DNA of 64,000 nt from Glandiceps talaboti (Eukaryota > Hemichordata > Enteropneusta > Spengelidae): assembly GCF_964340395.1 (NCBI RefSeq), contig NC_135566.1, forward strand, positions 5,352,001 to 5,416,000, in the 5' to 3' direction. The notes below the pieces were generated by a model, which saw only the letters and a program-made list of their open reading frames with translations, was not told the origin of the DNA and ran no database searches. Of this stretch, positions 10,779 to 22,999 are shown piece after piece. The position numbers were made by a program, and so were the translations under genes. Numbering within the stretch: position 1 is the stretch's first letter; each line of letters starts with the position of its first letter.

Positions 10779-10996
10779 ACATGTGTCTGTGTATGTGTAC
10801 ACGTGTGTCTGTCTATGTCTGTGTGTCTTTGGTTCTGTGTATTAAACTAATACTATACTGGGTTTTTGGGGGTCTGCATGTATGTATGTATGTATGTATG
10901 TATGTATGTATGTATGTATGTATGTATGTATGTATGTATGTATGTATGTATGTATGTATGTATGTATGTATGTATGTATGTGTGTGTGTGTGTACA
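10714..10996 (+). repeat. (GT)n and (GTAT)n compound microsatellite
   Basis: A pure GT run spans about 10718-10776, followed by a variant GT/GTCT zone, unique sequence, then about 26 units of gtat at 10877-10980 ending in a second GT run. The ORFs across it are pure repeat translations. Confidence 0.97.
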
Positions 10997-11316
10997 CTAA
11001 GCTAAACATGTAAACATAAATTAGAAATCCAAAATAAAGTACCAAATCTACATTCATATGGCCATTTTAAATATACTGACACAACATATAAAAGTTACAC
11101 CATATCTGCCACTGATCTGATTTCAGGGTAACAGCTTTAGACTTTAATATTATAATAACATTACATTCTACAAAAAAATGTACATGACAGCTGGAATTAA
11201 TTATGATTTTGGAACAATCTGTCATATTTTATTCTTAAAGTACAATAATACAGATTACAATAAAATATATAATCATTTTTCTGTCATAGTATCATTTTCA
11301 AAACAGGTATATATCA

Positions 11317-11412
11317 TTTATTATGTTGACCATTTTGAAATTTACTATGTCGGCCATTTTGAAATTTACTATGTCCGCCATTTTGAAATTTACTATGTCC
11401 GCCATTTTGAAA
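11317..11412 (+). repeat. Four tandem copies of a 24-bp unit with YY1-like sites
   Basis: Exactly four 24-base units, the last reading tttactatgtccgccatttt then gaaa. Each carries ccattttg, and copies 3 and 4 carry ccgccattttg, which matches the core of the YY1 binding motif. Because 24 is divisible by 3, an ORF crosses it with an eight-residue repeat (YYVRHFEI), but nothing else suggests it is coding. Confidence 0.9.
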
Positions 11413-11538
11413 TACAGGTATATCTTCTCTCACAGGTTGATTTCTTGTTGTTGTCACACTGATACTGTTATGTATCTCGCAGGATATTAACAATTAGTGA
11501 TAAGATGAATGTGATTCATTTGGGGAACATTTCATTAA

Positions 11539-11596
11539 ACATGGCAATCAAGTTCCAAGTAGTTTCTATGGCAATCAAGTTCCAAGTAGTTTCTAT
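11539..11596 (+). repeat. Perfect tandem duplication of 27 bp
   Basis: The unit atggcaatcaagttccaagt plus agtttct occurs twice back to back without a mismatch, so it is a recent slippage or duplication event. Confidence 0.9.
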
Positions 11597-12416
11597 TAAC
11601 GTTTTATCATTTCTTACTTATTGTTATATCTACATATACATACATATTTTATATTGGCTTATCAGAACAGGAAATATATTTTCTAGCACTCAATATACAT
11701 GCAGTGAAGTAGCTGCAATTTCTGATTAATAATGCAATGTTCAAGTTTGCTAGCTGGCGGTGAATTTTCTATACATGTAGACAACATCAATCCTATCAGG
11801 TTTTTTTTATATTTATGACACTCAGTCATATCAATCTTTACCGCCGAAATGATTGTTAATGCATTAAAAAAACCTTTTTTAATGTGATAAAAATCTTAAG
11901 TTACGATGCCTAATTGTACAATCAGACCAAGTCCAATCTACATCATTGTATCTTGTATTTCCTAACGTTAAAATTGATACTATTCACAAGACATCATATT
12001 GTCATGGGGATGCTTTAAAATGATCATGACAGATGATGTAGTACTTTGTCGAGACAAAAAACACTCAGATGGGAGGAATTGCAGAGGATAAGGTTTCTGA
12101 GACTCAAGATATTTGGCCTCAAAATCTGTATCATGTAAATCATTGACATATCTAGGAACCCTACAGCTCTTTTTCATTTGCAATACATGATAGAATACTG
12201 CTCAGGGTATTTACTGATCTAACCTGGACAAGTAATGCTTGCAAAAACCTACAGTTAAATATTAAATATCTCACAGAAAGATAATCGCAAGCCAGGATAT
12301 ATTTCTTCTGCTGCTGCAATGTATAATTACTAGCAGTATATGTGTTGTACAATGCTAAAGAGGCCTGTGGTTATACAATGATGTATGGAAGTAGAAGATA
12401 TCAATGGTTTTGATTG

Positions 12417-12557
<141 letters not shown>

Positions 12558-14048
12558 TCATGTTTTAGTGAAAATCTGGCTTTACCACATCACGATAAAC
12601 ATGATATAGTTTTAATGTAAGTCACATGTGGATGCGATAATGTCATCGAACTGCAATTGGATTAAATACAGCTGTTGGTGGCGATAATTTAAAATTTAGA
12701 ATAGAATATTGTTCTACATACATGTATGATGTACATCCATTTGATAGACAGGATAAGAAATTGGAAAGAACTAAACCACGGATAGCTTCTAGATTAGAAA
12801 TTTATACAAACTTGTATTGACTTTTTTGTCTTAAATGAGATCCAAGTTACCTCATTTTTTCACTGTTAACTACTACATGTACTGGTACTGCATATCTTTT
12901 TCTTAGTTTGAACACAACTCCTCTACATGACAGAGGCACTGGGTTTCAAATACTAAATATATGATGAATTAATTCATTTTCAAAACAACCTTACCACATA
13001 CTATTATTAACATGGAAACACTTCAAAATCATAATAATCATTACAGATCTAGTTTCAGCTCATTTATCCATACTTTCCGGTATGAACTACACCGTATAAC
13101 CTCTCTTTTTTTGTGCATTACAAAACTTTGATGAACAGTTTACATCTTGATTGACTAGTTGATTAGAAATTTGATCTCCACCGGTCGTTGTAATACGGAT
13201 TGACATTGTTATATACATTTATTACTCCTGTTCAGACACTGACCTGAGCACACTCTACAAAACATCCATTAATATCACTTGAAAAATCCCAGGGATTCAC
13301 TCGAGTACCATAACTCCTTTCAAGCCAAGCTAATTTAACCCCGAAACTTAATACCTACGGCTTTAAGCGGCTTACACATAATGGAGGGATATTTACTGTT
13401 CTGCTTATCATTTTCCTTATCAGATTTTATTGTGTCATCTTTAGACACTGTATATATGTATACAGTGTTTTGAATAGTTAATTCAAAAATATTATTTCAC
13501 AATTAATGTTGCACCATTATATACTCAATTTGGTAACAATGAACGGCCTTTTATATTAGATGAAATATGTTGCAGTATGACACTGTCGGCTACATCCTCT
13601 TCAGCCAATATATTGTAAACTGAATAGAGATCTGAGCTTTTGAAATGATATGTTTTGCTGAATAATATTCACACCAACAGCTTTTTATGTTCCTCTATAT
13701 TTGACCTACTGTATCTTTTAAAACTACATTGCATGACCATGAAGTCCATCCTGAAATAACAAATTTTGCTGTAAATAACCCACAATCAGATAATTCTCTG
13801 AATACATGTACATGTATGGTATATGTGACCCAATTAGAAGTTGATAGGACTGTAGCATCACAGTTGATATACATGTAGTATACTAAAAGCCATCATGGCA
13901 GACTACTGACATTCAACATTATATGACTCTTAGTCAAGGTTAAATTATGATATGATCGATCACATCATCTACATCTAGATGATCTAACCAAACATATGAC
14001 TCCATAAGTGTACTTTATGCAGTGATGACTACATCATCATTTACATTT

Positions 14049-14700
14049 GATTTGCATATCATTTTGTAATAAAGTTTTTGGTATTGCAGTGCAGAGCAAA
14101 TATCACTAGTATGTGTGCAAACGGGGTTTAAGTAAATTACTGGTACGTGCAAAACGTCCATGTACCGTATATACACATATGTGTCTTAATGCTATAAATC
14201 ATGATTTTACACTACCCTGGGCAAAAAAAAACATGAACTTATTCTAATATACATTTCATCTTTTAATAGTGTGCTATATGTGCATCAAGGCACTATTACA
14301 GTAATTATATGACAGAATCCTGTGATGCATGAGTGCGAGTGTGACATACTCAGGGTATTTGTATGAGTGCTTGCAGTGTTCTCTGTGGCTATACTTTCAT
14401 GAGCACAGCATGTCAAAGTGTAGCAGAAAATACTACAAGCACGGGTGTGAATACCCCTGAGTATCCACACTGACAACCATGCAGCATACAGTTCTGTTAT
14501 TATTAGATTACATATATTTATTCCAATCAGCATATTTCCAGACAATTCATACTTTGTGATCATGTGATATCATATGTACAGAATGATTGCACCATGATTA
14601 GCATATCATTGTAATAATGTTTTTGGTATTGCAGTGCAGTGCAATGCAACTATCACTACTATGTGTGTACACATCGGTGTAAGTAATCACTGGTACATAC
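14049..14700 (+). repeat. Direct repeat pair of ~105 bp bracketing a fold-back element
   Basis: The block gatttgcatatcattttgta...gtttttggtattgcagtgcag...atcactagtatgtgtg...taagtaaattactggtac (14049-14150) recurs at 14596-14700 with moderate divergence. The 445 bases between the copies contain a separate palindrome at 14339-14470. Confidence 0.7.
14339..14470. repeat. Imperfect palindrome (fold-back)
   Basis: The left arm gtgtgacatactcagggtat, continuing through gagtgcttgcag, is inverted at 14433-14470 as ctacaagcacgggtg and gaatacccctgagtatccac. The arms are about 38 bases and the loop about 55. It could be a small MITE or a structured RNA. Confidence 0.7.
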
Positions 14701-14904
14701 ATCAGTGTAACAGTATCTCAGTCATATAAACTGCACTAATTTTGCTATTTCATAGTCAGCGGGTAACCATCACCACAATATAAATAGTACATATCACTCT
14801 TAATATCCAATAATAAATGTTAAAGGTTACTCAGTGAAAACACAGGACACTATTATGCAAATACATGCATACACAGTATACGACAAGTATGAACATACGT
14901 TACT

Positions 14905-15300
14905 AAGAATTTAACATTTTTTGGCAAGGTTTCAGAACCTAGTCGAAATTCTTAAACATTTTCTGTTACTTCATTCAAGAAAGCTCAAACCCATTCTCAG
15001 TCAAAACCAGGCAAAAAAAAATCAGACATCACCATACAAACTTTTTAAATAGAAGTCAAAATGACATCAAAATTAAGTCATTTTAGAATCCAATATGGCT
15101 GCCGCATACTGTGTTAACTCTATATCTATATGGTAAATAACATATTGACAATTATGGTGCAATCAAGATGGTGAACGCCAAATTCCTGTTATTATTTCAA
15201 AAGGACCAGGAAGAAGCTTTTACAGGTTGGAAAGACGTGAACATTGAACTACACTGATTTCTACAAATATTTGTCCTTGAGGCTCTGTAATAGTTGCCAG
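14905..15300 (+). repeat. Dispersed repeat family B, second copy
   Basis: See the copy at 7395-7775 for the shared blocks. This copy includes ccaatatggctgccgc, a CpG-containing word not conserved in the other copy. Confidence 0.65.
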
Positions 15301-15670
15301 CCAATCTAGTTCCATCTCTTAAAAATGACAAGCTGACATCGGATTATATAAGAAACGTGACAACGTACTTATTTTAATTCACACAAAAGTCAATCAACTG
15401 ACAGAATTAAATTGGGAATAGTAATACATTTCTAAAAAATCTCTGTTCCAATAAACCTGTCTTATCTCTTACATACATTATTCCCTAAAGGTTCACAATT
15501 TTAATTTCAGCATGTCAAATGATAAACTGTCATGAATGGGAGAAAACTAATAAGATATTTATCATTTTTTGAGGAGATATAAGATTTGACATACAACAGA
15601 ACACAGGTACATTTGGACTCTATTAATATCATACCTTCATAATTATGCTGTATACATCAATTCATACATT

Positions 15671-15945
15671 TAGATATTATCTCCCCAATATATTTCTTCG
15701 TTCAGCCAAGGAAAATGGCTTGTCACTACGAGTCACTCGACAACTAGTGACAAACCCTTAGGTCACAAGTATTTTTAATTCATGAAAAAATCAAGAAACA
15801 TAATGGTGATTTGGAACATTTGATTCATATTTTGAAAACACTGCAGAACCAGTGACACAGACACACGTTGTTCTGACATAGAACGGCCAGGGTATACAAT
15901 CCATATTTTCTGTTCAAAGACAATAACTTGGCTTGTGCATGGCAT
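15671..15945 (+). mobile_element. Dispersed repeat family E with internal inverted repeat
   Basis: It starts tagatattatctccccaata, then tttcttcgttcagccaagga, and continues through tggtgatttggaaca, gcagaaccagtgaca, and ctgttcaaagaca to ggcttgtgcat. The same ordered blocks occur at 49672-50015. The other copy keeps an inverted counterpart of the start (attttccagttgaatgaaga), suggesting a MITE. An ORF on its minus strand is incidental. Confidence 0.75.
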
Positions 15946-17195
15946 AATAAACTTTGAAACACAAGGGATAAAACTGATCACAATTACGGTAATTACAAAT
16001 ATTTTCATATTTCTGGTGTAAAATTTGACATTATTCATGACAGTCACATGGCATGGCTATTAATGTAACTAAAAATATAGTAAAATGTAAATATTCATAA
16101 TCAAGAAAACACCAGTTAAAGCTAGTGCAGGTTATAAATGACTGCATATACATGTGCAATGCATACAATATACATGTACTTGTTTATGCCCAGTGGTCAT
16201 CTTCACGTTCTACTAGTTTCTAGGTTATCACAGCAATAGATACATTGTACATTTACAATTTACGTGTCTATGTTTCAGAAATCTTCACAACAGAAATAAA
16301 GTATAAGTTTCTATATCCTGCAGTTATCCAATACCACCTGCACCTTCAATTTCCAATATTGTTTCCCCTCATAATGAGAATTCTGGTTCAATGTCAGCAT
16401 GTTTCATATTGTTCTTGTTACAGGAGGTACTGTGGTTGGTAGTTACACATGTACATGTACGATACGTCATTAGGCAGCAAACAGTACATCATATATTGCC
16501 ATCAACAAAGTACCTGACAAAGTGAGTGTCCATTTTTGTCATGTATGCAGAATACAATTAGTTCCTTTAATTGTGAGAACGTCATTAATTATACAGTACA
16601 TGGTTAGATGAATCTTATAACCCTCTACATGGCCAATTAACTTTCTCCTTGCACCAAAGGAGTTTTAAATCTTTATAGTATTCCCTGATATTCTGAAGGA
16701 AATAGATCTAATTGCATTGAATTGAACTTTTGGAAGAAAACAGCAGATATGCAAAACTAGTCAAAGATTCAAGCCATTTTTGTACCCATTTACTGCTGAA
16801 AATTCAATGATTTGAAATTTTTAGAAACTGTGGCTAAAACCGTTTCAGTTTTTAACAAAATAATTATTAAAACAAAACACTAATAGCTCCAAAAATATAA
16901 AACCTCTCATAAATGTTTAACTTATTCCCACAAGAATTATTTCTTCTCTCATTGAAATAGTATGGGAATGTTTTACCAAAACTGCAAAGAGGTACTACAA
17001 TTTAATATACAGATAACGATATGCTGACTTAATAGTCTACTTATATTTGCCATAAAATACATGTCGAGACTTTCTATTATATATTATAATCATACAGGAA
17101 ATCAAAATATGGCTATTCCTTGTACAGGACCTCAAGAACACTTCTGATACATTACATGTGTGTTCAAAAAAGGACATAGCAATATCAATGCCATC

Positions 17196-17511
17196 CACAT
17201 ACATACATACATACATACATACATACATACATACATACATACATACATACATACATACATACATACATACATACATACATACATACATACATACATACAT
17301 ACATACATACATACATACATACATACATACATACATACATACATACATACATACATACATACATACATACATACATACATACATACATACATACATACAT
17401 ACATACATACATACATACATACATACATACATACATACATACATACATACATACATACATACATACATACATACATACATACATACATACATACATACAT
17501 ACATACATACA
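17196..17511 (+). repeat. Very long pure (ACAT)n microsatellite
   Basis: About 79 uninterrupted acat units, roughly 316 bases. All six frames are open through it, which explains the long Tyr-Ile-His-Thr and Cys-Met-Tyr-Val ORFs here. Length and purity imply high mutability, or that assembly has fixed an arbitrary length. Confidence 0.99.
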
Positions 17512-18720
17512 TTCTTCAACAATAATGAGCAACCTGTATGTCACCAACACAGTGCCTTGTTTCATTAGTAGAACAGTGGAAACACACCTCAGGAGACTTT
17601 CTGTATTTACCGAAGTAATTACTACTGTTATCACTGTTTGCTCAAAGAATGAAAAATCTACAACCAGATCCTCCTGGGTGGTTTCAATCAAAAGATCACA
17701 CTGTAGGTTCAAAAGGGTCAATGTCTTCATGATGAATTCATCCTTGAACTTGTGGTAAACAAATATGTCATACTTGTAAAGCATGATGTGACTGTTACAA
17801 GACTGGGGAAATCTGTTGCTTGATTTACCAAGGGAAATAGCAATAGCAGGAACAGGTCAATAGTAATCCGATACTTTAACAATGGCAGAAGCCCTAGTAG
17901 TGTCCCATTCATAATTGATGGACAAGATGAATTTGATTGCACCTGTTAGACATTAAATGGCATGTGACTTTAGGAATGTATTTGAGGGAAAAGGAGAACT
18001 TTTGAAAGCTAACAAAAAGTTCACAATGGGTTCATAAAAGTTTGGATTCTCTACAACTTTTAGGACAACAGCCACTGGTATCTCATTTATAATCAATGGT
18101 ATGAATGAAATAGTACAATCTAACCCCTTGACCATATACTTAAATACCTCATGCAGGGTGATGAATAACCATCAGTTTTCATAGGCTGTCGGACACTATT
18201 TTTTATACACAATGCAGAATATAGTGGGATGAAACATTAAAGTACTCATAAAATTCAATTAAAACAATCTGTGGGTTTGCTATTATATGTACATGTATGC
18301 ATCTTTTCTTTCCTCATTTCTAACAAATATTTTTTTAAATTGTTGAAAAAATTATATGGAATGTCTGAATTATGTGATATAAAATACAAATTCCATGTCA
18401 TCAATGTTAGTGTTACATCATAATGCTCTGAGTATGATTCCTTGGACTACAAATTCTCACATGCAGCTCAAATTTGTATTTATAGTTCAGGGAATCATAC
18501 TCAGAGCAGTCAAACTAACATTCATTTTGTTGATTTATATATTATGGGTTTAATGTTTGGATTATGTAATAGTTTTAACAAGGGCAAGAGCCCTATATGT
18601 ACACCTTTATATATCCTATTCAATGATTCATAACTAATGGTTTAGATGAATTTGATTGTATTTGGTCACAATGACATTTGACTTCAAAATAAATCTGAAG
18701 GAAAAGCTTTACAGATCTGT
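17512..18720. pseudogene. Decayed, internally repeated sequence, possibly an old coding relic
   Basis: Three diverged modules share recognisable blocks: tactttaacaatggcagaag...cattcataattgatgg...gatgaatttgattg near 17865-17945, a second around 18050-18125 (ggtatctcatttataatcaatgg), and a third at 18560-18670 (agttttaacaagggcaagag...gatgaatttgattg). Plus-strand translation gives alignable peptides FNNGRSPSSVPFIIDGQDEF and FNKGKSPICTPL, both in stop-interrupted frames. A minus-strand frame adjoining the microsatellite is open for about 90 codons (17515-17784) but matches nothing I know. No splice-bounded exon is evident. It may be a dead gene or simply an old non-coding tandem repeat. Confidence 0.35.
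18402..18521. repeat. Inverted repeat with perfect 17-bp arms
   Basis: gctctgagtatgattcc (18425-18441) is exactly inverted at 18491-18507, and weaker pairing extends outward (aatgttagt / actaacatt) and inward (ctacaaatt / aatttgta). It could be a short MITE or a hairpin RNA. Confidence 0.75.
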
Positions 18721-19282
18721 AAAAAAGACACAGTTTAACAAGTACATGTACAAGTATATACAGCAAAAATGCCCATTTAAACTTCTATTGACTACGTTGT
18801 CTCTGATTTCAGCCCCTGGCCATGGCACGGCCTTGATGTTATTTCCAGCTGATTTAATGTACATTTGTTTGTGAATTTGATATACAAAATGTATTTGACC
18901 TTTCCCAGCATTGGATAATTGAAATACTCTGGCAACAAGAAGGTATTAAGTCTATTTATGGCATACTTAAACTCTCACTGTTAACTCACGCTTATACGCC
19001 CTGTCTGTTATTTCTCAGTATTTCTCTAATAATGGCAGTAATTTGATTAGATTTGGTTTTGTTTCCACATCCTTCAATGGCTTATCTTTTGAATTAATTG
19101 ATGTTTACGTAATATGGAACACTGTATCCAACAAGACTTTAGACTATCTTTAGAGAGAAGAATAGAAAATCTGGGGAGAAAAAACATTACATTTCAACTT
19201 TTATTTTGTTACAGACAGCATAAGTAGCGAAGTTCCCCAAGTTTTTATCAGTGTTATGTTTAAAATTAGCATTTGCCAGCGT

Positions 19283-19535
19283 GGCAATAGGGAACTTGCA
19301 AACCCGCCTCTTACTACTGCAGCCTGGGTTAGAACCAGCCCAGTGCTGGCTGGGTTAGATTAACCAGGACAGTATGGAAGGAGGGGATGCTCAGTTTGAC
19401 ACTGCCGAACTATGCAAGCTACTTCGGATACTCCAGTTTGCTCCTGCTTTTCAACACTAGGATACTTGGGCAATGTTCAATGGCAACTATTCAACAAATT
19501 CAGTTGGAGGAATAAAAGATTATTATTATTATCAG
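19283..19535 (+). mobile_element. tRNA-derived SINE, family F
   Basis: The plus-strand copy has a tRNA-like head with a B-box-like gggttagaacc, the shared body blocks cagtttgacactgcc and cttttcaacactaggat, and a tail of att units (gattattattattatc). It is homologous to the minus-strand copies at 8228-8520 and 38452-38700. Confidence 0.8.
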
Positions 19536-22500
19536 TGCTACAGTGTAAGTATAAAGACTCCTTAGAGCTTAGAATAAGGACATAAAATCCATATTATGCA
19601 CTTCAATATACTTCATAATTTATACTTTGAAAAAAATAATAACAAGGAGCCACTCCCTGCAGAATTTACTGCAATTCAACAACCAGGTCGACTACACTAT
19701 GCATCACTAATCACATTCATGTAACCTTGGTAAAACAGGAACAATATCATTATTTAACTTGACAAAAACATGACTACATATTATGAAATTAATTCCTCCT
19801 AATGGATCGGATGTTTGCATTGTGATACAAACTAAATAGCACAAAATATTGATTGGCGGTTCAGTGAAAGAAGTGCAGTAAAACTGCTTGAAATAACACC
19901 AATTATACACTTTAAACGTAATTTTAGCATGAAATGTAGTGTAAATAAGTTCTTTCTATTGTGAAGGAGATAAAAGCAATGTTCTCATTTGACTCTAGTT
20001 ATGAATGAAATTCAATTTGAATACAATTCTGTCACTTTCCTTGTTTGCAAAGAAACATGTAAAATAACAATTTAAACAATTTTATCACTCATGATTTTAC
20101 CTACATGTAGCAGGAACATATCCATATTTGAAAAGCTATGATTTGATAATATTTAGTCAGTACGCTGTAAATCAGAGAATATAAAAATATTAGTATTCAA
20201 GACTACAAAGTATCATTCCTAGCAGAGTGCAATTACATATTATACCCACAACTTGCTACAAAGTCTCCATTACTTTACATTTGTGTTTGATGCGTCAACT
20301 ATGATTATTTCTTTTCTTATGCAGATAGAATCGCAAGTCTGTGTCCACAGTGAATTGACTGATATCCAAAACTCTCAGAGCATACAAATGCATCTGAAAC
20401 TTGAAAGGGACACTTTGAAAAGAATCATCTTTCTAAATGTATCTCCTGTAGTTCATTGAACGACAACGTTTTCTGAGATAAGAACAGCTTGGACACAAAT
20501 AAAAATGCTACAATCTGTCAAATTTGTGAAATGTCATAGGTTTTAGGATTGCAGAAAACCTATTTAGTCAATTCTAAGGATTATTTTAATAATTTGTGAG
20601 CTCTAATGTCTGCCATAGAAAAAATGCAATGTTTACAATGTTAAATTTCAAAGGCTTTCTCATTCCCCTGTGGTTTCCAAGAGATAGCGATTGTGAAAAG
20701 GTTAAAGGTCACAAGACGATGGATTCTAATGAACACGTACAGCAGCTACCAATAAACCTTAAATGAATTTGACAGTACAGAAAATTATATAGGGTTTACA
20801 AAAGATTTGTATTTGGGTGATCACAACACGACTGTACTGTTAACTGTAATAACAAAGATGAAAAGTTGACAGAAATAATATATGAAATGATTCTACAAGC
20901 ATCTAGATTTTCATGCTTTACAAAAAATATACATTGCCACTGTTTGGTGTTTACAATATGGCATTAAAAAACATGAAATGTTGATACAAATAATTCCTAA
21001 ATAATTTTGAAAGTGATAGATAATTTTCATACTTTGTAAAAAAAAAATATAGTCCTATATTGTGTGCAAAAATATGACAATTTGTTCTTGCTGTCAAAGT
21101 AATCATTTTGACTGGAATCACAAATTTGAATTCAAATGCACAATAAGCTTTTTCCTCATGCACACTACATCTATAAATAACCTTGCAATTTCAGTCCTTG
21201 TTTGCAATCAATTAACGCAACTTCCCTGATAATGTAACCAGGGTCGAGTTATTACACTATTTAATAATTCATCACAAACAGTAAGTAGGCGGTGTCAACA
21301 TCCTGTTTTGCATTAAATGTACCTTGAAAGTTATTAATGCAACTGTTCACCTAGAGTAATTTACTTTTGTAGTTGTGATGAATATTAATGAATATATGCT
21401 GGATCATTTCACCTCAATACGTATAACCCCCAACGACATGCAAGTAGTATATAAATAAATGAAAAGGCAATCTGTATAAATAAAAAATACCTGACAAATC
21501 TGACAAAAATATATCTGAAAAGAAATGTTTTCAATAAGCCCTGTCAATTTAGTCCTTGAAAAGTCTGTGGTTTTTGAGTTGATATTAAAAGAGAAATGAT
21601 GTTCACGAACTACATGACGAGTCTTTGAACTTTCTGAAATAAAGGTTGAAATAAATTATGTTTACAAATTACCTGATGAATCTTTAATTTTTTTAAATAT
21701 AATTGTTTTATAGTCTGGTAGATCCACACATAGCTTTCGCTTACATAATGCATTTACATGGTAGCGAGTGATTACATACACAAACCAACAACTGGATCTT
21801 ATGGTTTAACAGTTTCTATTGGGGAAAAGAGCTTACAAGTGTTGAAGTAGTAAACTTGCACAAAAATGCATTAAAAATTAATTTACATAAGTCTCTACCT
21901 TTACCGTACATTCTAAATGGCTGACATTCATATTTCTGTATATTACATCATCATGCCCATTTCAATGCACTTGTCCATTATCTCCTTATTCAGGAGAGAG
22001 ATCCCACTATAGTAGTCACCTCTCATTTAGTAGACACTGATTCAATCACTTCACAATTATGGATGTCTTTAGTTGCATTCATTAGTGAATCTATCTTTAA
22101 TAGTTACATCATGTACTTTTAATTTTGTCTCTTGCCAATACCGATGTTCTTCCACTTTCTATCTAATGCATTTATTACACAATCTTTCGTGTTAAATCAT
22201 GTCCAAATCAATAAAATGTTCTTCCAGTTTCCATCTCACCATTTTTAATAGTTGTATTTATCGATAGTCAGACTTTACTTTGTGTCTTATCTATACATCC
22301 AGGATTCGTCCAAATTCCCATCTAAACCACTAATTGCTTCATGTCAATGTATATTTAATGACTACACAGTAGGTCTATAATTGTGACAATTATTCTTGGC
22401 CAAGAGTAAAATGAAGTATAATACAGCATGTGACTGCCTCACGACATCTCCAAATGTATCACATTCTGACTTCAATTCAAGCGTATTAAATCTCAGGTGC

Positions 22501-22639
22501 TGCATCTCAGAGTGCATTTTCTTGTCCATGTCTCATTCCCTTCAAGATTCATCATCTAGCCAGACATGTCATAGTAACAGTCACATCCCCATGTAGGAAA
22601 CATGTCATGCCAATATCCCCAGTTTACACTGGGTTGAAA

Positions 22640-22905
22640 TGTCTCACTATTAAATATACAATGTCATGTATATACATGTATGCTCAGAGGCTTGAAATAA
22701 CTAGCTTGCACGCTAACAACACATTTTGCATACAATTCTGCCTTGACATTTCGGTGCTTTTTCCAGTTACAACCTTGTTCATGTATATCTGTCCATGTAT
22801 ATATGCTCAGCGGGTTGAAATAACTTGCTTGCACGCTAATACATTTTTCATAGAATCCAGCCTTGACATTTTGGTGCATTCTCCAGTTTTGAATTTGTCC
22901 TACTG
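22640..22905 (+). repeat. Tandem duplication of ~118 bp
   Basis: Two adjacent copies share gtatgctcagaggcttgaaa / atatgctcagcgggttgaaa, then cttgcacgctaa, then ccttgacattt(c/t)ggtgc, ending cagtt. A third, weaker match (ccagtttacactgggttgaa) precedes them. Confidence 0.8.
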
Positions 22906-22999
22906 TGAATAGCAACATTATGGCATTAAATTCACATCATAAACAGTGAATGATGACTTTCACATTGTTCTCATTCCTGTAATACAGTACTTTCCATCA

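Noticed and set aside
11980-12183. Minus-strand frame MKKSCRVPRYVNDLHDTDFE
   Set aside because: It looks coding at first glance, but the upstream sequence lacks a pyrimidine tract and the frame is not bounded by a plausible donor.
17037-17784. Long ORFs (up to 199 codons) on both strands
   Set aside because: Most of each is translation of the (ACAT)n array. Only the 90-codon part outside the array is possibly meaningful, and it is discussed as a decayed region.
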